Shown piece after piece: positions 16,156-24,496 of a stretch of 64,000 bases of DNA (the stretch's first letter is position 1; each line of letters opens with the position of its first letter). Source of the stretch: Peptoniphilus_E sp964345555. Lineage in GTDB: Bacteria > Bacillota > Clostridia > Tissierellales > Peptoniphilaceae. The notes under the pieces are model-generated. The model worked only from the letters and a program-made list of their open reading frames with translations, had not been told where the DNA came from and searched no databases. The position numbers and the translations under genes were made by a program. The stretch is from NCBI GenBank assembly GCA_964345555.1, contig CAYFRD010000003.1:1-64000 (forward strand), written 5' to 3'.

Positions 16156-18537
16156 TTATTTTCTAAGTTCGCCCTTTAAATCATCTTCTATATCTTTGAC
16201 TATTTTTTTGACTATTTCGTTTATTTCCGCATCTACCAACGTCTTTTCCTTTGATCTGAATATCATTGAAAAGGCTAAGGATTTTTTGCCGTCTTCAATT
16301 CCCTTGCCTGTGTAAATATCAAAAACTTTGTAATTTTCTAAAATTTGTCCTGAATGTTCTTCTACTATTTTTTCTATGGTGCCGGATTCCACATCTCTAT
16401 CCACTACAAATGCCAAATCTCTCTTTACAGCAGGATATTTTGGCAGTTCTTTGTAGATGTAGTTATCTATTGACAGGGGCAACAATTCTTCAAAGAGAAT
16501 TTCCGCCACATAGGCTTTTTTCTTCATATCGAAATTTTCCAAAACTCTTGGGTGTACCTCTCCAAACAATCCGAAAACTCTTCCGCCCACAAGTATTTGT
16601 GCAGATCTGCCTGGGTGCAGAAAAGGTACTTCAACTTTTTTAAACTCAAGATCAGTGATTCCCGCTCTCCAAAATATCTCTTTGACACTTTCTTTTAGGA
16701 AGTAGAAATCCCCTATGTCATAAAATCCCATGGTAAGCTTCTTTTCTTCCTTAGGAAGTTCTCCTTTTACAGGTATAAAAGTATTTCCAAATTCAAATCC
16801 CGCTACATTTTCATTACCCTTGTGCTCGTTTTTTGAAAGAACTTCAAGCAAACTGGATATTAAAGTAGTACGCATTATGCTGAATTCTTCTCCAAGAGGA
16901 TTCATTATTTCAACTACATTTCTCAAGTCACTGTCTTCAGGAATATCAAGTTTGTCAAAGTTGGACTTTCCTACAAAGGAAAATGTCATAAATTCATTAT
17001 ATCCCATGGCGTAAAGGGTATTCTTGATTCTATTTTCAAGGTTTCTAAGAGATGATCTGCCACCTACGGTTATCTTACCTTCCAGCGGCTTCGGATCTAT
17101 GTTGTGATATCCATAGATTCTCGCAACTTCCTCTATTAGATCTTCTTCTATTTCTATGTCGGTCCTGAATGTAGGCACTGTGCAGTGAATGACTTCATTT
17201 TCAACTTCTGTTTCAATTTGCAGTCTGCTGAGTATCTTCGCTATTTCAATAGAATCTTTGTCAAAACCAATTAAACTGTTGGTCTTTTCTTTTCTTAAAT
17301 CTATTTTCTTTTCAGAAACCTTATTTTTGTAGTTATCTATTGAGCCTCCTATTACCGTGCCGGCCCCTATGAGTTCAACTAATTGTGCCGCTCTGTCTAC
17401 AGCTGTTTTTGCAATATTGGGATCAATTCCTTTTTCAAATCTTGAGGATGCTTCCGATCTGAGTCCCAGTCTTTTAGATGTTTTTCGTATGTTTTCAGAA
17501 TTGAAGTTTGCACCTTCAAACAAGACTCTCTTCGTAGATTCTGTTACCTCTGAATCAAGTCCACCCATTACACCTGCAAGGCCTATTGCTCTTTGTGTAT
17601 CACTTATAACTATATCGTAGGATTTAAGAATTCTTTCTTCAGAATCCAACGTAGTAAGTTTTTCATCTTCAGCTGCCATTCTCACGGATATTTTTTTTGT
17701 TTCTATCATGTCCATATCATATGCATGAAGAGGTTGCCCGTATTCCAACATTACAAAATTCGTTATATCGACTATATTATTTACAGGTCTTACTCCTGCT
17801 GACATCAAGTAATCCTGCATCCAAAGAGGAGATGTCTTTATTTCCACATCTTTGACTCCCTTTGCATAGAATCTCGTACAGTTCTCCGTTTCGATTTCTA
17901 TTCCGTCAAAATAATCAACTATATTATCTTCTTCGCTCTTTATCTCAATCTTAGGTTCTAAAAGTTCAGTATCAAAGGTGGCGGCAGCTTCTCGCGCCAT
18001 GCCTATTATACTCAAACAATCCGATCTGTTCGGTGTTATCTCCAGTTCTATTATTTCCTTGTCCAAATCCAGTGCGGAAATCGCATCTATGCCCGCTTCC
18101 GTATCCTCAGGGAAAATATATATTCCGTTTCTAAACTCTTTGCTTATAACACCGGTGTCAAATCCCAGCTCTTGCAAAGAGCACATCATTCCCTTAGATT
18201 GAACACCTCTAATTGCACCTTCTTCTATTTTCAATCCACCGCTCAACATGGCACCCGCAAGGGCAACAGGCACAATTGCGCCCTCAACCGCATTAGGAGC
18301 TCCTGTAACTATTTGGAGCATTTCAGAACCTACATTTACTTTACATACAACCAATTTATCAGCATCAGGGTGCTTTTCTATTTTTTCAATTTTCCCCGTC
18401 ACTACATTTGACAATCCTTCAGATCTGTTGTCTATTGATTCTACATGTGAACCGGTATCGGTGATTTTATCCGCAATTTCTTTAGTGTTTTCTTCTATAT
18501 TAACGTAATCTCTTAACCATTTAATCGGTAATAGCAT
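16156..18537 (-). CDS. pheT: Phenylalanyl-tRNA synthetase beta subunit
   Basis: A 793-residue beta chain with the expected N-terminus (M-L-L-P-I-K-W-L-R-D-Y-V). It contains an EMAP-like tRNA-binding domain (about 40-150; K-I-E-K-H-P-D-A-D-K-L), B3/B4 editing domain, B5 domain (near 400-475), the synthetase-like core, and a C-terminal ferredoxin-fold anticodon-binding domain (700-793; Y-P-A-V-K-R-D-L-A-F-V-V-D). It forms an alpha2-beta2 enzyme with PheS. It starts ten bases after pheS, with a GGAGG-type site. Confidence 0.95.
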   Translation of the reverse strand: MLLPIKWLRDYVNIEENTKEIADKITDTGSHVESIDNRSEGLSNVVTGKIEKIEKHPDADKLVVCKVNVGSEMLQIVTGAPNAVEGAIVPVALAGAMLSGGLKIEEGAIRGVQSKGMMCSLQELGFDTGVISKEFRNGIYIFPEDTEAGIDAISALDLDKEIIELEITPNRSDCLSIIGMAREAAATFDTELLEPKIEIKSEEDNIVDYFDGIEIETENCTRFYAKGVKDVEIKTSPLWMQDYLMSAGVRPVNNIVDITNFVMLEYGQPLHAYDMDMIETKKISVRMAAEDEKLTTLDSEERILKSYDIVISDTQRAIGLAGVMGGLDSEVTESTKRVLFEGANFNSENIRKTSKRLGLRSEASSRFEKGIDPNIAKTAVDRAAQLVELIGAGTVIGGSIDNYKNKVSEKKIDLRKEKTNSLIGFDKDSIEIAKILSRLQIETEVENEVIHCTVPTFRTDIEIEEDLIEEVARIYGYHNIDPKPLEGKITVGGRSSLRNLENRIKNTLYAMGYNEFMTFSFVGKSNFDKLDIPEDSDLRNVVEIMNPLGEEFSIMRTTLISSLLEVLSKNEHKGNENVAGFEFGNTFIPVKGELPKEEKKLTMGFYDIGDFYFLKESVKEIFWRAGITDLEFKKVEVPFLHPGRSAQILVGGRVFGLFGEVHPRVLENFDMKKKAYVAEILFEELLPLSIDNYIYKELPKYPAVKRDLAFVVDRDVESGTIEKIVEEHSGQILENYKVFDIYTGKGIEDGKKSLAFSMIFRSKEKTLVDAEINEIVKKIVKDIEDDLKGELRK

Positions 18538-18547
18538 ATTGTCCTCC

Positions 18548-19570
18548 TTAAAATTGATTCAAAAATCTGTTATCATTGTCAAAAAGCAATCTGATGTCGT
18601 TCAATTTGTATTTGACCATTGCTATTCTGTCAATTCCCATTCCGAAGGCAAAACCTGAATAAACTTCCGGATCTATGCCGCAGTTTCTAAGAACATTGGG
18701 GTGTACCATTCCGCATCCCAAAAGTTCCATGCTCCAACCGGTGTTGTTGCATGCACTGCATCCCTTTCCGCCACATACGGTACAGGTAACATCCACCTCT
18801 GCACTGGGTTCTGTAAAGGGGAAGTAATGAGGTCTGAATCTCGTCTTCATATTTTCTCCAAAAAAGCTTTTTACAAAATAATTTAGATATTCAAATAAAT
18901 TTGCCATAGATATATTTTTATCCACTACCAAACCTTCAAGCTGATGAAACATAGGAGAATGAGTGGCATCTACTTCGTCAAATCTGAAAACTCTTCCGGA
19001 ACATACCATCCTTATAGGAGCTCCGTGTTCCTTCATGGCTCTTATTTGCACAGGAGATGTCTGAGTTCTTAGTAGAGTTTTTTCATCTATATAAAATGTG
19101 TCGCTTAAATCACGTGATGGGTGATCCTTAGGTGCATTTAACAGATCGAAATTATTTGCTACCGATTCCACTTCAGGACCGTCATATACCATAAATCCCA
19201 TATCAATAAATAAATCCTCCAGTTCTTCAATGGTCTTTACTAAAGGATGTTTGTGTCCGATTAATATTTTTTCTTTATCAAGAGTTATATCTATTCTTTC
19301 ATCTTTTAATTTTTCATTTAAAAGTTCTTGATTTAATTTAGTTGATTGGGCTTTTATGTTGTTTTCAATTTCAGCTCTTACTTCATTTGCAAAAGCTCCG
19401 ATTACAGGTCTTTCCTCCTTGGAAAGTTTACCCATTTCCCTTAAAATAAGAGTCAGTTCTCCCTTTTTACCTAAGTAATTGACTCTTATGTTTTCTATAT
19501 CTCCTAAATTTTCAGCATTATTCAAAGCATCTACAGCTCTTTTTTTAATATCTAATAATTTGTCTTTCAT
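18548..19570 (-). CDS. pheS: Phenylalanyl-tRNA synthetase alpha subunit
   Basis: The catalytic alpha subunit, 340 residues from the ATG at 19570. That ATG has GGAGG five bases upstream; an in-frame TTG four codons earlier lacks a well-placed site. An N-terminal coiled-coil arm (1-90) is followed by the class II core with M-F-H-Q-L-E-G, G-M-G-I-D-R-I-A-M near the end, and a cysteine group (C-T-V-C-G-G-K-G-C-S-A-C) that probably binds zinc. No T-box leader precedes it; a sigma-A promoter lies close upstream. Confidence 0.95.
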   Translation of the reverse strand: MKDKLLDIKKRAVDALNNAENLGDIENIRVNYLGKKGELTLILREMGKLSKEERPVIGAFANEVRAEIENNIKAQSTKLNQELLNEKLKDERIDITLDKEKILIGHKHPLVKTIEELEDLFIDMGFMVYDGPEVESVANNFDLLNAPKDHPSRDLSDTFYIDEKTLLRTQTSPVQIRAMKEHGAPIRMVCSGRVFRFDEVDATHSPMFHQLEGLVVDKNISMANLFEYLNYFVKSFFGENMKTRFRPHYFPFTEPSAEVDVTCTVCGGKGCSACNNTGWSMELLGCGMVHPNVLRNCGIDPEVYSGFAFGMGIDRIAMVKYKLNDIRLLFDNDNRFLNQF

Positions 19571-19601
19571 CTTTTCCTCCAATTGAGATTCATCTAAATA
19601 A

Positions 19602-19630
19602 ATTATAGCACTGAAATATCACAATATCAA
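19602..19630 (-). promoter_or_regulatory. pheST operon promoter
   Basis: Minus-strand -35 TTGATA (19625-19630), 17-base spacer and -10 TATAAT (19602-19607), about 30 bases before the pheS start and just after the arc-operon terminator. Confidence 0.65.
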
Positions 19631-19649
19631 TGTTTGAGCATTGCACACA

Positions 19650-19690
19650 AAAATACCTCCCAATCCCTATAGGAATTAAGAGGTATTTGT
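19650..19690 (-). terminator. Terminator of the arc operon
   Basis: A stem of AAATACCTC with GAGGTATTT encloses a smaller AATTCC-TATA-GGGATT stem. On the minus strand it is followed by TTTTTG. It lies directly after the carrier gene and before the pheS promoter. Confidence 0.8.
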
Positions 19691-19716
19691 ATTTGATCTT
19701 TATTTATAGTGATCTA

Positions 19717-21165
19717 TCAAGCGAATATAAGCATTGCAGCACTAAGTATAATTATGTTGGCAATTGCTATTACTACCATAGGCTTTGTAACGAATTTTAC
19801 CCAAGTTGAATAATTTACCTTAGCCATTTGCAGACCACCCATTACAACTCCTGATGTAGGTGTAATTAAGTTGATAAGTCCGCAACCTGCACTGAAGATC
19901 ATGATCATTACTTCGGGGCTCATGCCTATTGCGTTAGCCAATCCGCCCATTACCGGAATGGATACAAAGGCAAGACCTGAAGTTGACGGTATTAAGAAAG
20001 ACAAGAACAAGTACAGTATATAGGATCCTATTGTGAATACTATTGGGCTTGTTCCCATAAGTGCCTTTGATGCTCTGTCTAGGATCAATGCGTCAATGTG
20101 AGTACTTTGCATCAGTACAGATACCGCTCTTGATACTACTATAATCAAAACAACCGAAAGTATATCTGCAGCTCCTGCTATGAAACTGTCAACTATTTCA
20201 TTTTCTTTCATTCCTGCTATTAGAGCAATTATTACTCCCATTACGAAGAACCACATAGCTATTTCGCCGAAGTACCAATTCCCGTAGTCAGCACCTGTTA
20301 AAAACGCTGTTTTCCCGTCAAAAATTGTAACTCCCAAGTCAACCCAAGGAATAAGAGAACCGATCATTACGACAAATGTTATTGCGAATACTATAAGTAC
20401 CGCCTTGTGGGTTCCTGTGAATTTAATTGCATCTTCGCTTGCTATTTCAAAGTGCTTCATGTCTTCTTGTTCTTGTAGAGAAAGTATAGTTGAACCCTTG
20501 TCTTTTTGAACTTTTTTGGCATATTTTACAACGAAGAATATACAAATAGCTACTGTTGATAGCCAAAGAATAACACCAAGGGGCAAAATTATACTTTGAT
20601 TAGCTTCAATACCTATTGATCCAAGGGCGTCTATAGCCACACTTATTGCGAAGGGGTTAACTGTTGAACCCAATACTCCGGCTCCGGCTCCTAAACAGAT
20701 TGTAGCTACAGCTACAACAGAGTCAAAGCCTGCGGCTATCATCGCAGTTGTTATAACTCCGTAAAATGCAACTGTTTCTTCAGCCATTCCGTAAGTTGTT
20801 CCACCAAGGGAGAATAACAACATCAAAGTTATGATAAGTCCCATTTCTTTACCCTTGCTGTTTTTAACTAATCTGTGAATTCCCGCTTCAAGAGCTCCGG
20901 TATCTGTAACTATTCCCAAAAATCCTCCAAGCACAAGTACAAATATGGATATATCTATTGCATTGACAAATCCGTAGTATGGTGACATGAACAAGTCTGA
21001 AAATTGTGCTCTAGCTACTTCTGAAACCGGTTCTTCAGCGCCCTTTGGCAATACAGGATCGAATGTCATACCATTGAAGAAAAATGAAATCACAAATATT
21101 GCAATTAAAATTATAAAAAGAATACTAAATGCTGATAAAGCTCTTTTTTCTTTTTTCTTTTCCAT
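19717..21165 (-). CDS. YfcC-family carrier, probable arginine/ornithine exchanger of the arc operon
   Basis: A 482-residue integral membrane protein with about twelve spans, of the YfcC / C4-dicarboxylate carrier-like (DcuC-related) superfamily. Landmarks are G-G-T-T-Y-G-M-A-E-E-T near 120, G-A-G-A-G-V-L-G-S-T-V-N-P-F, and near the C-terminus I-P-S-T-S-G-L-A-F-V-S-I-P plus L-I-T-P-T-S-G-V-V-M. Its position as the last gene after arcA-arcB-arcC suggests it does the job of ArcD, exchanging arginine for ornithine; that substrate is inferred from context. The ATG at 21165 is preferred over an upstream GTG because GAGG is better spaced. Confidence 0.85.
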   Translation of the reverse strand: MEKKKEKRALSAFSILFIILIAIFVISFFFNGMTFDPVLPKGAEEPVSEVARAQFSDLFMSPYYGFVNAIDISIFVLVLGGFLGIVTDTGALEAGIHRLVKNSKGKEMGLIITLMLLFSLGGTTYGMAEETVAFYGVITTAMIAAGFDSVVAVATICLGAGAGVLGSTVNPFAISVAIDALGSIGIEANQSIILPLGVILWLSTVAICIFFVVKYAKKVQKDKGSTILSLQEQEDMKHFEIASEDAIKFTGTHKAVLIVFAITFVVMIGSLIPWVDLGVTIFDGKTAFLTGADYGNWYFGEIAMWFFVMGVIIALIAGMKENEIVDSFIAGAADILSVVLIIVVSRAVSVLMQSTHIDALILDRASKALMGTSPIVFTIGSYILYLFLSFLIPSTSGLAFVSIPVMGGLANAIGMSPEVMIMIFSAGCGLINLITPTSGVVMGGLQMAKVNYSTWVKFVTKPMVVIAIANIIILSAAMLIFA

Positions 21166-21179
21166 TACATCCACCTCTT

Positions 21180-22118
21180 TTATTTAGTGATGACTGTTCC
21201 AGTTTCTCCTGTAGCTGCATCCTTTGCCCTTTCAAGAGAGGTTATTATTGCAACAGCATCTTTTTTACTATTTTTTACAAAATTCTTGCAGGCTTCAACC
21301 TTTGGAAGCATTGAACCTTTGGCAAATTGGCCTTCTTCTATATATTTATCAACTTCAGCCAACGTCATGGAATCTAAGTTCTTTTGATTTTCAGTGTTGA
21401 AATTTATTGCTACTTTTTCAACCGCAGTCAAAATTATTAGCATATCTGCATCTAAATCCATTGCCAGTTTTGCACTTGAAAAGTCTTTGTCTATTACGGC
21501 GGGTACCCCTTCAAGTCCTTCTTCGGTTTCGATTACAGGTATTCCGCCGCCACCTACAGTTATTACCACATTGCCTTTTTCAACTATAGATTTGACTACT
21601 TCCGATTCAACAATTTTCATCGGCTTCGGAGAAGCCACTACTCTTCTATATCCTCTTCCGGAGTCCTCAACGAAAGTGTAACCCTTTTCTTCAGCAATTT
21701 TTTCAGATTCTTCTTTGTCATAAAATGATCCTATTGGTTTAGTCGGATTTTCAAAAGCTTGATCTTCTTTATCGACAACTACTTGAGTAACTACTGTCAC
21801 ACATGTCTTGTCAATATTTTGTCTTCTAAGCTCATTACCTATTGCCTGTTGCAAATGATATCCTATATATCCTTGACTCATTGCTCCGCATTCAGGAAAA
21901 GGCATGCCTGGAGTTCCCGCACCACTTTGTGATGCGGACTCCATAGCTAAATTAATCATACCGACTTGAGGACCATTTCCATGACCGATCATTACTTCAT
22001 GTCCTTCTTTTATAAGCTCTACTATAGGTTTAGCTGTTTCTTTTACAAGTTTGAGCTGTTCTTCAGGAGTATCTCCCAAAGCATTACCTCCAAGAGCTAT
22101 AACAATCCTTTTTGTCAT
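21180..22118 (-). CDS. arcC: Carbamate kinase
   Basis: A 312-residue amino-acid-kinase-fold enzyme. It turns carbamoyl phosphate plus ADP into ATP, ammonia and carbon dioxide, the ATP-yielding last step of arginine fermentation. Markers are the N-terminal I-V-I-A-L-G-G-N-A-L-G, G-H-G-N-G-P-Q-V-G near 45, I-T-V-G-G-G-G-I-P-V-I near 210, and the C-terminal G-S-M-L-P-K-V-E-A-C. It follows arcB with an 18-base gap and precedes the carrier gene. Length is normal. Confidence 0.95.
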   Translation of the reverse strand: MTKRIVIALGGNALGDTPEEQLKLVKETAKPIVELIKEGHEVMIGHGNGPQVGMINLAMESASQSGAGTPGMPFPECGAMSQGYIGYHLQQAIGNELRRQNIDKTCVTVVTQVVVDKEDQAFENPTKPIGSFYDKEESEKIAEEKGYTFVEDSGRGYRRVVASPKPMKIVESEVVKSIVEKGNVVITVGGGGIPVIETEEGLEGVPAVIDKDFSSAKLAMDLDADMLIILTAVEKVAINFNTENQKNLDSMTLAEVDKYIEEGQFAKGSMLPKVEACKNFVKNSKKDAVAIITSLERAKDAATGETGTVITK

Positions 22119-22136
22119 AGATTACCTCTGCAATTT

Positions 22137-23129
22137 TTACTTCAATGTTGCATACATCACTGCTTTTATAGTATGCATACGGTTTTCAGCTTCGTCAAAT
22201 ACCTTTGATTGCTTTGATTCAAACACGTCATCGGCAACTTCCATTTCTGAAACACCGAATTTTTCAGCGATTTTTTTACCTATTGTTGTATTTGTGTCGT
22301 GGAAAGAGGGAAGACAATGCAAGAAGATAGCTTCTTCATCTGCCATTGCCATTACGTCTTTTGTAACTCTATAGGGTTCAAGAAGCTTAATTCTTTCTTC
22401 CCATACTGAATCAGGTTCTCCCATTGATACCCAGATATCAGTGTATATTGCATGTGCACCCTTTGCACCTTCTTTTACATCGTCAGTAAGAGTGATTGTA
22501 CATCCGTTTTCTTTTGCGATTTCTCTGCAAGTTTTTACCAGTTCTTCTTCCGGCATAAGTTCCTTAGGTCCGCATGCCGTAAAGTTTATTCCAAGTTTAG
22601 CACTCATTACCATCAAAGAGTTGCCGGTATTGTTTCTTGCGTCTCCCATATATGTCAGGTTTAAGCCCTTTAGTCTTCCGAAGTTTTCTTCTATGGTCAT
22701 AGCATCTGCCAACATTTGTGTCGGGTGGAAAGAATCTGTAAGTCCGTTCCAAACAGGCACTCCTGCTTTTGCAGCCATTTCTTCAACAAGTTCTTGAGAA
22801 AATCCTCTGTATTCAATGCCGTCATAAAATCTGCCCAATACTCTTGCAGTATCTTCGATTGATTCCTTAGCTCCCATTTGAGAAGTTCCCGGCTCAAGAT
22901 ATGTTACGTTCATTCCTAAGTCATATCCGCCTACTTCAAAGGAACAACGAGTTCTTGTTGAAGTTTTTTCAAATAGCAAAACGATGTTTTTACCTTCCAG
23001 ATATTTATGCGGAGTTCTTGTCAGTTTTAATTTTTTAAATTGTTTTGCAAGATCAAGCAAGTATCTTATTTCTTCACTTGAAAAATCCAGCAGTTTCAAA
23101 AAACTTTTTCCTTGTAAATTAATTGGCAT
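22137..23129 (-). CDS. arcB: Ornithine carbamoyltransferase, catabolic
   Basis: A 330-residue transcarbamylase. The carbamoyl-phosphate loop S-T-R-T-R lies at 57-61 and the family motif H-C-L-P near 270. It also has D-A-R-N-N-T-G-N-S and the ornithine-binding D-I-W-V-S-M-G. In this operon it should run in the catabolic direction, splitting citrulline into ornithine and carbamoyl phosphate. The call as ArcB rather than ArgF rests on the neighbours arcA and arcC; sequence alone does not settle it. Confidence 0.93.
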   Translation of the reverse strand: MPINLQGKSFLKLLDFSSEEIRYLLDLAKQFKKLKLTRTPHKYLEGKNIVLLFEKTSTRTRCSFEVGGYDLGMNVTYLEPGTSQMGAKESIEDTARVLGRFYDGIEYRGFSQELVEEMAAKAGVPVWNGLTDSFHPTQMLADAMTIEENFGRLKGLNLTYMGDARNNTGNSLMVMSAKLGINFTACGPKELMPEEELVKTCREIAKENGCTITLTDDVKEGAKGAHAIYTDIWVSMGEPDSVWEERIKLLEPYRVTKDVMAMADEEAIFLHCLPSFHDTNTTIGKKIAEKFGVSEMEVADDVFESKQSKVFDEAENRMHTIKAVMYATLK

Positions 23130-23150
23130 TTCTTTAGTCCTCCCTAAAAA

Positions 23151-24377
23151 TTAATCTTCTCTTACTAACGGCATACTCATACATCTTGGGCCGCCTCTTC
23201 CTCTTACCAGTTCGGCTCCGGGCATTTCAAGAACAGTTAAACCTTTGTCCTTTAAAATCTTATTAGTTACAGTATTTCTTCTATAAACTACAATTGTTCC
23301 CGGTTTGATACAAAGTGTATTTGAACCGTCATTCCATTGTTCTCTAGCTGCTACGATTTCGTCTCCGCCACCGCAAAGAATCAGTTCAACATCAACACCA
23401 AGATACTTTTCTAGAATATTTTCTAAAGTATCTTTCATTTCTATGATATTTACTTCATCTTCGTCGTTGTCTTTAGATCTTGTTATTTCGAAAACTCTAA
23501 GAGTTCCTAAAATTCCGGGGTGAACTGTGAATTTATCATAATCTATTTGAGTAAATACAGTGTCCAAGTGCATAAATGCTCTTGATACAGGTAGATCAAA
23601 GGCTAAAATCGTTTCAATTTCAGAATTTGAATGATAAAAGATATTCTTTGCAAGTGCACTTATTGCATCGGGTTCTGTTCTTTGAGAAATACCTATTGCA
23701 AGCACTTTGTCATTGATGTTTAATACGTCCCCACCTTCAATGTGAGACGGATTTGTTCTTTCATAGAAAAATTCTACCTTACCTTTGTAATCTTTGTGAT
23801 TCTTGAAAATATAATCAGCGTAAATAGTTTCTCTGTTTCTTGTCTTGGAATACATCTTATTCATTACTACGCCATCGCCTACTGAAGCAAAGGGATCCCG
23901 CGTAAAATACAGATTTGGCATCGGATCCAAAACCATTACTGATGAACCGCTTACTAAATCTACTAAAGAATTCTTTTGGTCTACATCAAGCTCTTTTAAG
24001 TTAACTCCTTCCATGGTTTTTAAAACCAGTTCTTTGTTATCTTCAATTGCGTTTAGATAATCAAATAAAATTTTCTTGTATTTTTTAGTGCTGATTCCGC
24101 CTTCTTCAATGAATTGTTTTAAGAAAGTTTCTCTTAAACCTTCATTTTGTTCCAGAGTTTCTGCCATCAAATCTTCAAGATAAACTACTTCTACTCCGTT
24201 TTCTCTCAAGATTTCCGCAAAACGATCGTGTTCCTTTTGAGCTTCTTCTAAAAATGGAATGTCATCAAACAACAGCTCTTCCAATGTGTCGGGAGTTAAG
24301 TTCAACAACTCTCTTCCGGGTCTGTGAAGTAAAACTTTTTTTAAGGGTTTTATTTCACTTTTTACATTAATAACCAT
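23151..24377 (-). CDS. arcA: Arginine deiminase
   Basis: Hydrolyses arginine to citrulline and ammonia, the first step of arginine fermentation. From the ATG at 24377 it is 408 residues, the usual size. That start has AAGGAG seven bases upstream; a 22-residue upstream extension has no family similarity. Catalytic features are visible: H-I-E-G-G-D near the middle, F-T-R-D-P-F, and the nucleophilic cysteine (about Cys399) in R-G-R-G-G-P-R-C-M-S-M-P. It is the first gene of arcA-arcB-arcC-carrier. The promoter region has palindromes but no good -35, which suggests activator control. Confidence 0.95.
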   Translation of the reverse strand: MVINVKSEIKPLKKVLLHRPGRELLNLTPDTLEELLFDDIPFLEEAQKEHDRFAEILRENGVEVVYLEDLMAETLEQNEGLRETFLKQFIEEGGISTKKYKKILFDYLNAIEDNKELVLKTMEGVNLKELDVDQKNSLVDLVSGSSVMVLDPMPNLYFTRDPFASVGDGVVMNKMYSKTRNRETIYADYIFKNHKDYKGKVEFFYERTNPSHIEGGDVLNINDKVLAIGISQRTEPDAISALAKNIFYHSNSEIETILAFDLPVSRAFMHLDTVFTQIDYDKFTVHPGILGTLRVFEITRSKDNDEDEVNIIEMKDTLENILEKYLGVDVELILCGGGDEIVAAREQWNDGSNTLCIKPGTIVVYRRNTVTNKILKDKGLTVLEMPGAELVRGRGGPRCMSMPLVRED

Positions 24378-24403
24378 AAAATCTTTCTCCTTAATTATAT
24401 ATT

Positions 24404-24442
24404 TAAAGTAAAATACTTTATAACTATATGATAACCTTATCA
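24404..24442 (-). promoter_or_regulatory. Candidate operator region upstream of arcA
   Basis: Two inverted repeats lie just before the arcA ribosome site: TAAAGTA-AAA-TACTTTA (24404-24420) and TGATAA-CC-TTATCA (24429-24442). Possible -10 boxes (TATAGT, TATAAA) lie between or over them, but no consensus -35 is present. They do not fit a clear ArgR box, FNR site (spacing six, not four) or CRP site. The bound regulator is unknown; the AraC-type protein encoded next door is the natural candidate. Confidence 0.4.
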
Positions 24443-24496
24443 CGATTTATTTCATGAAAAAAGCTTTAAAAGGATTGTAAAAACAGACCTATTTTC

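Noticed and set aside
19583..19716. A possible T-box leader before pheST
   Set aside because: The gap is filled by the arc terminator and a promoter; no T-box sequence or specifier stem is visible.
24429..24442. An FNR, CRP or cre site upstream of arcA
   Set aside because: The TGAT and ATCA halves are separated by six bases rather than four, the CRP halves do not fit, and cre positions mismatch. It is kept only as an unidentified dyad.
23151..24443. A longer arcA with 22 extra N-terminal residues
   Set aside because: The extension has no family similarity, and the ATG at 24377 has a well-spaced AAGGAG.
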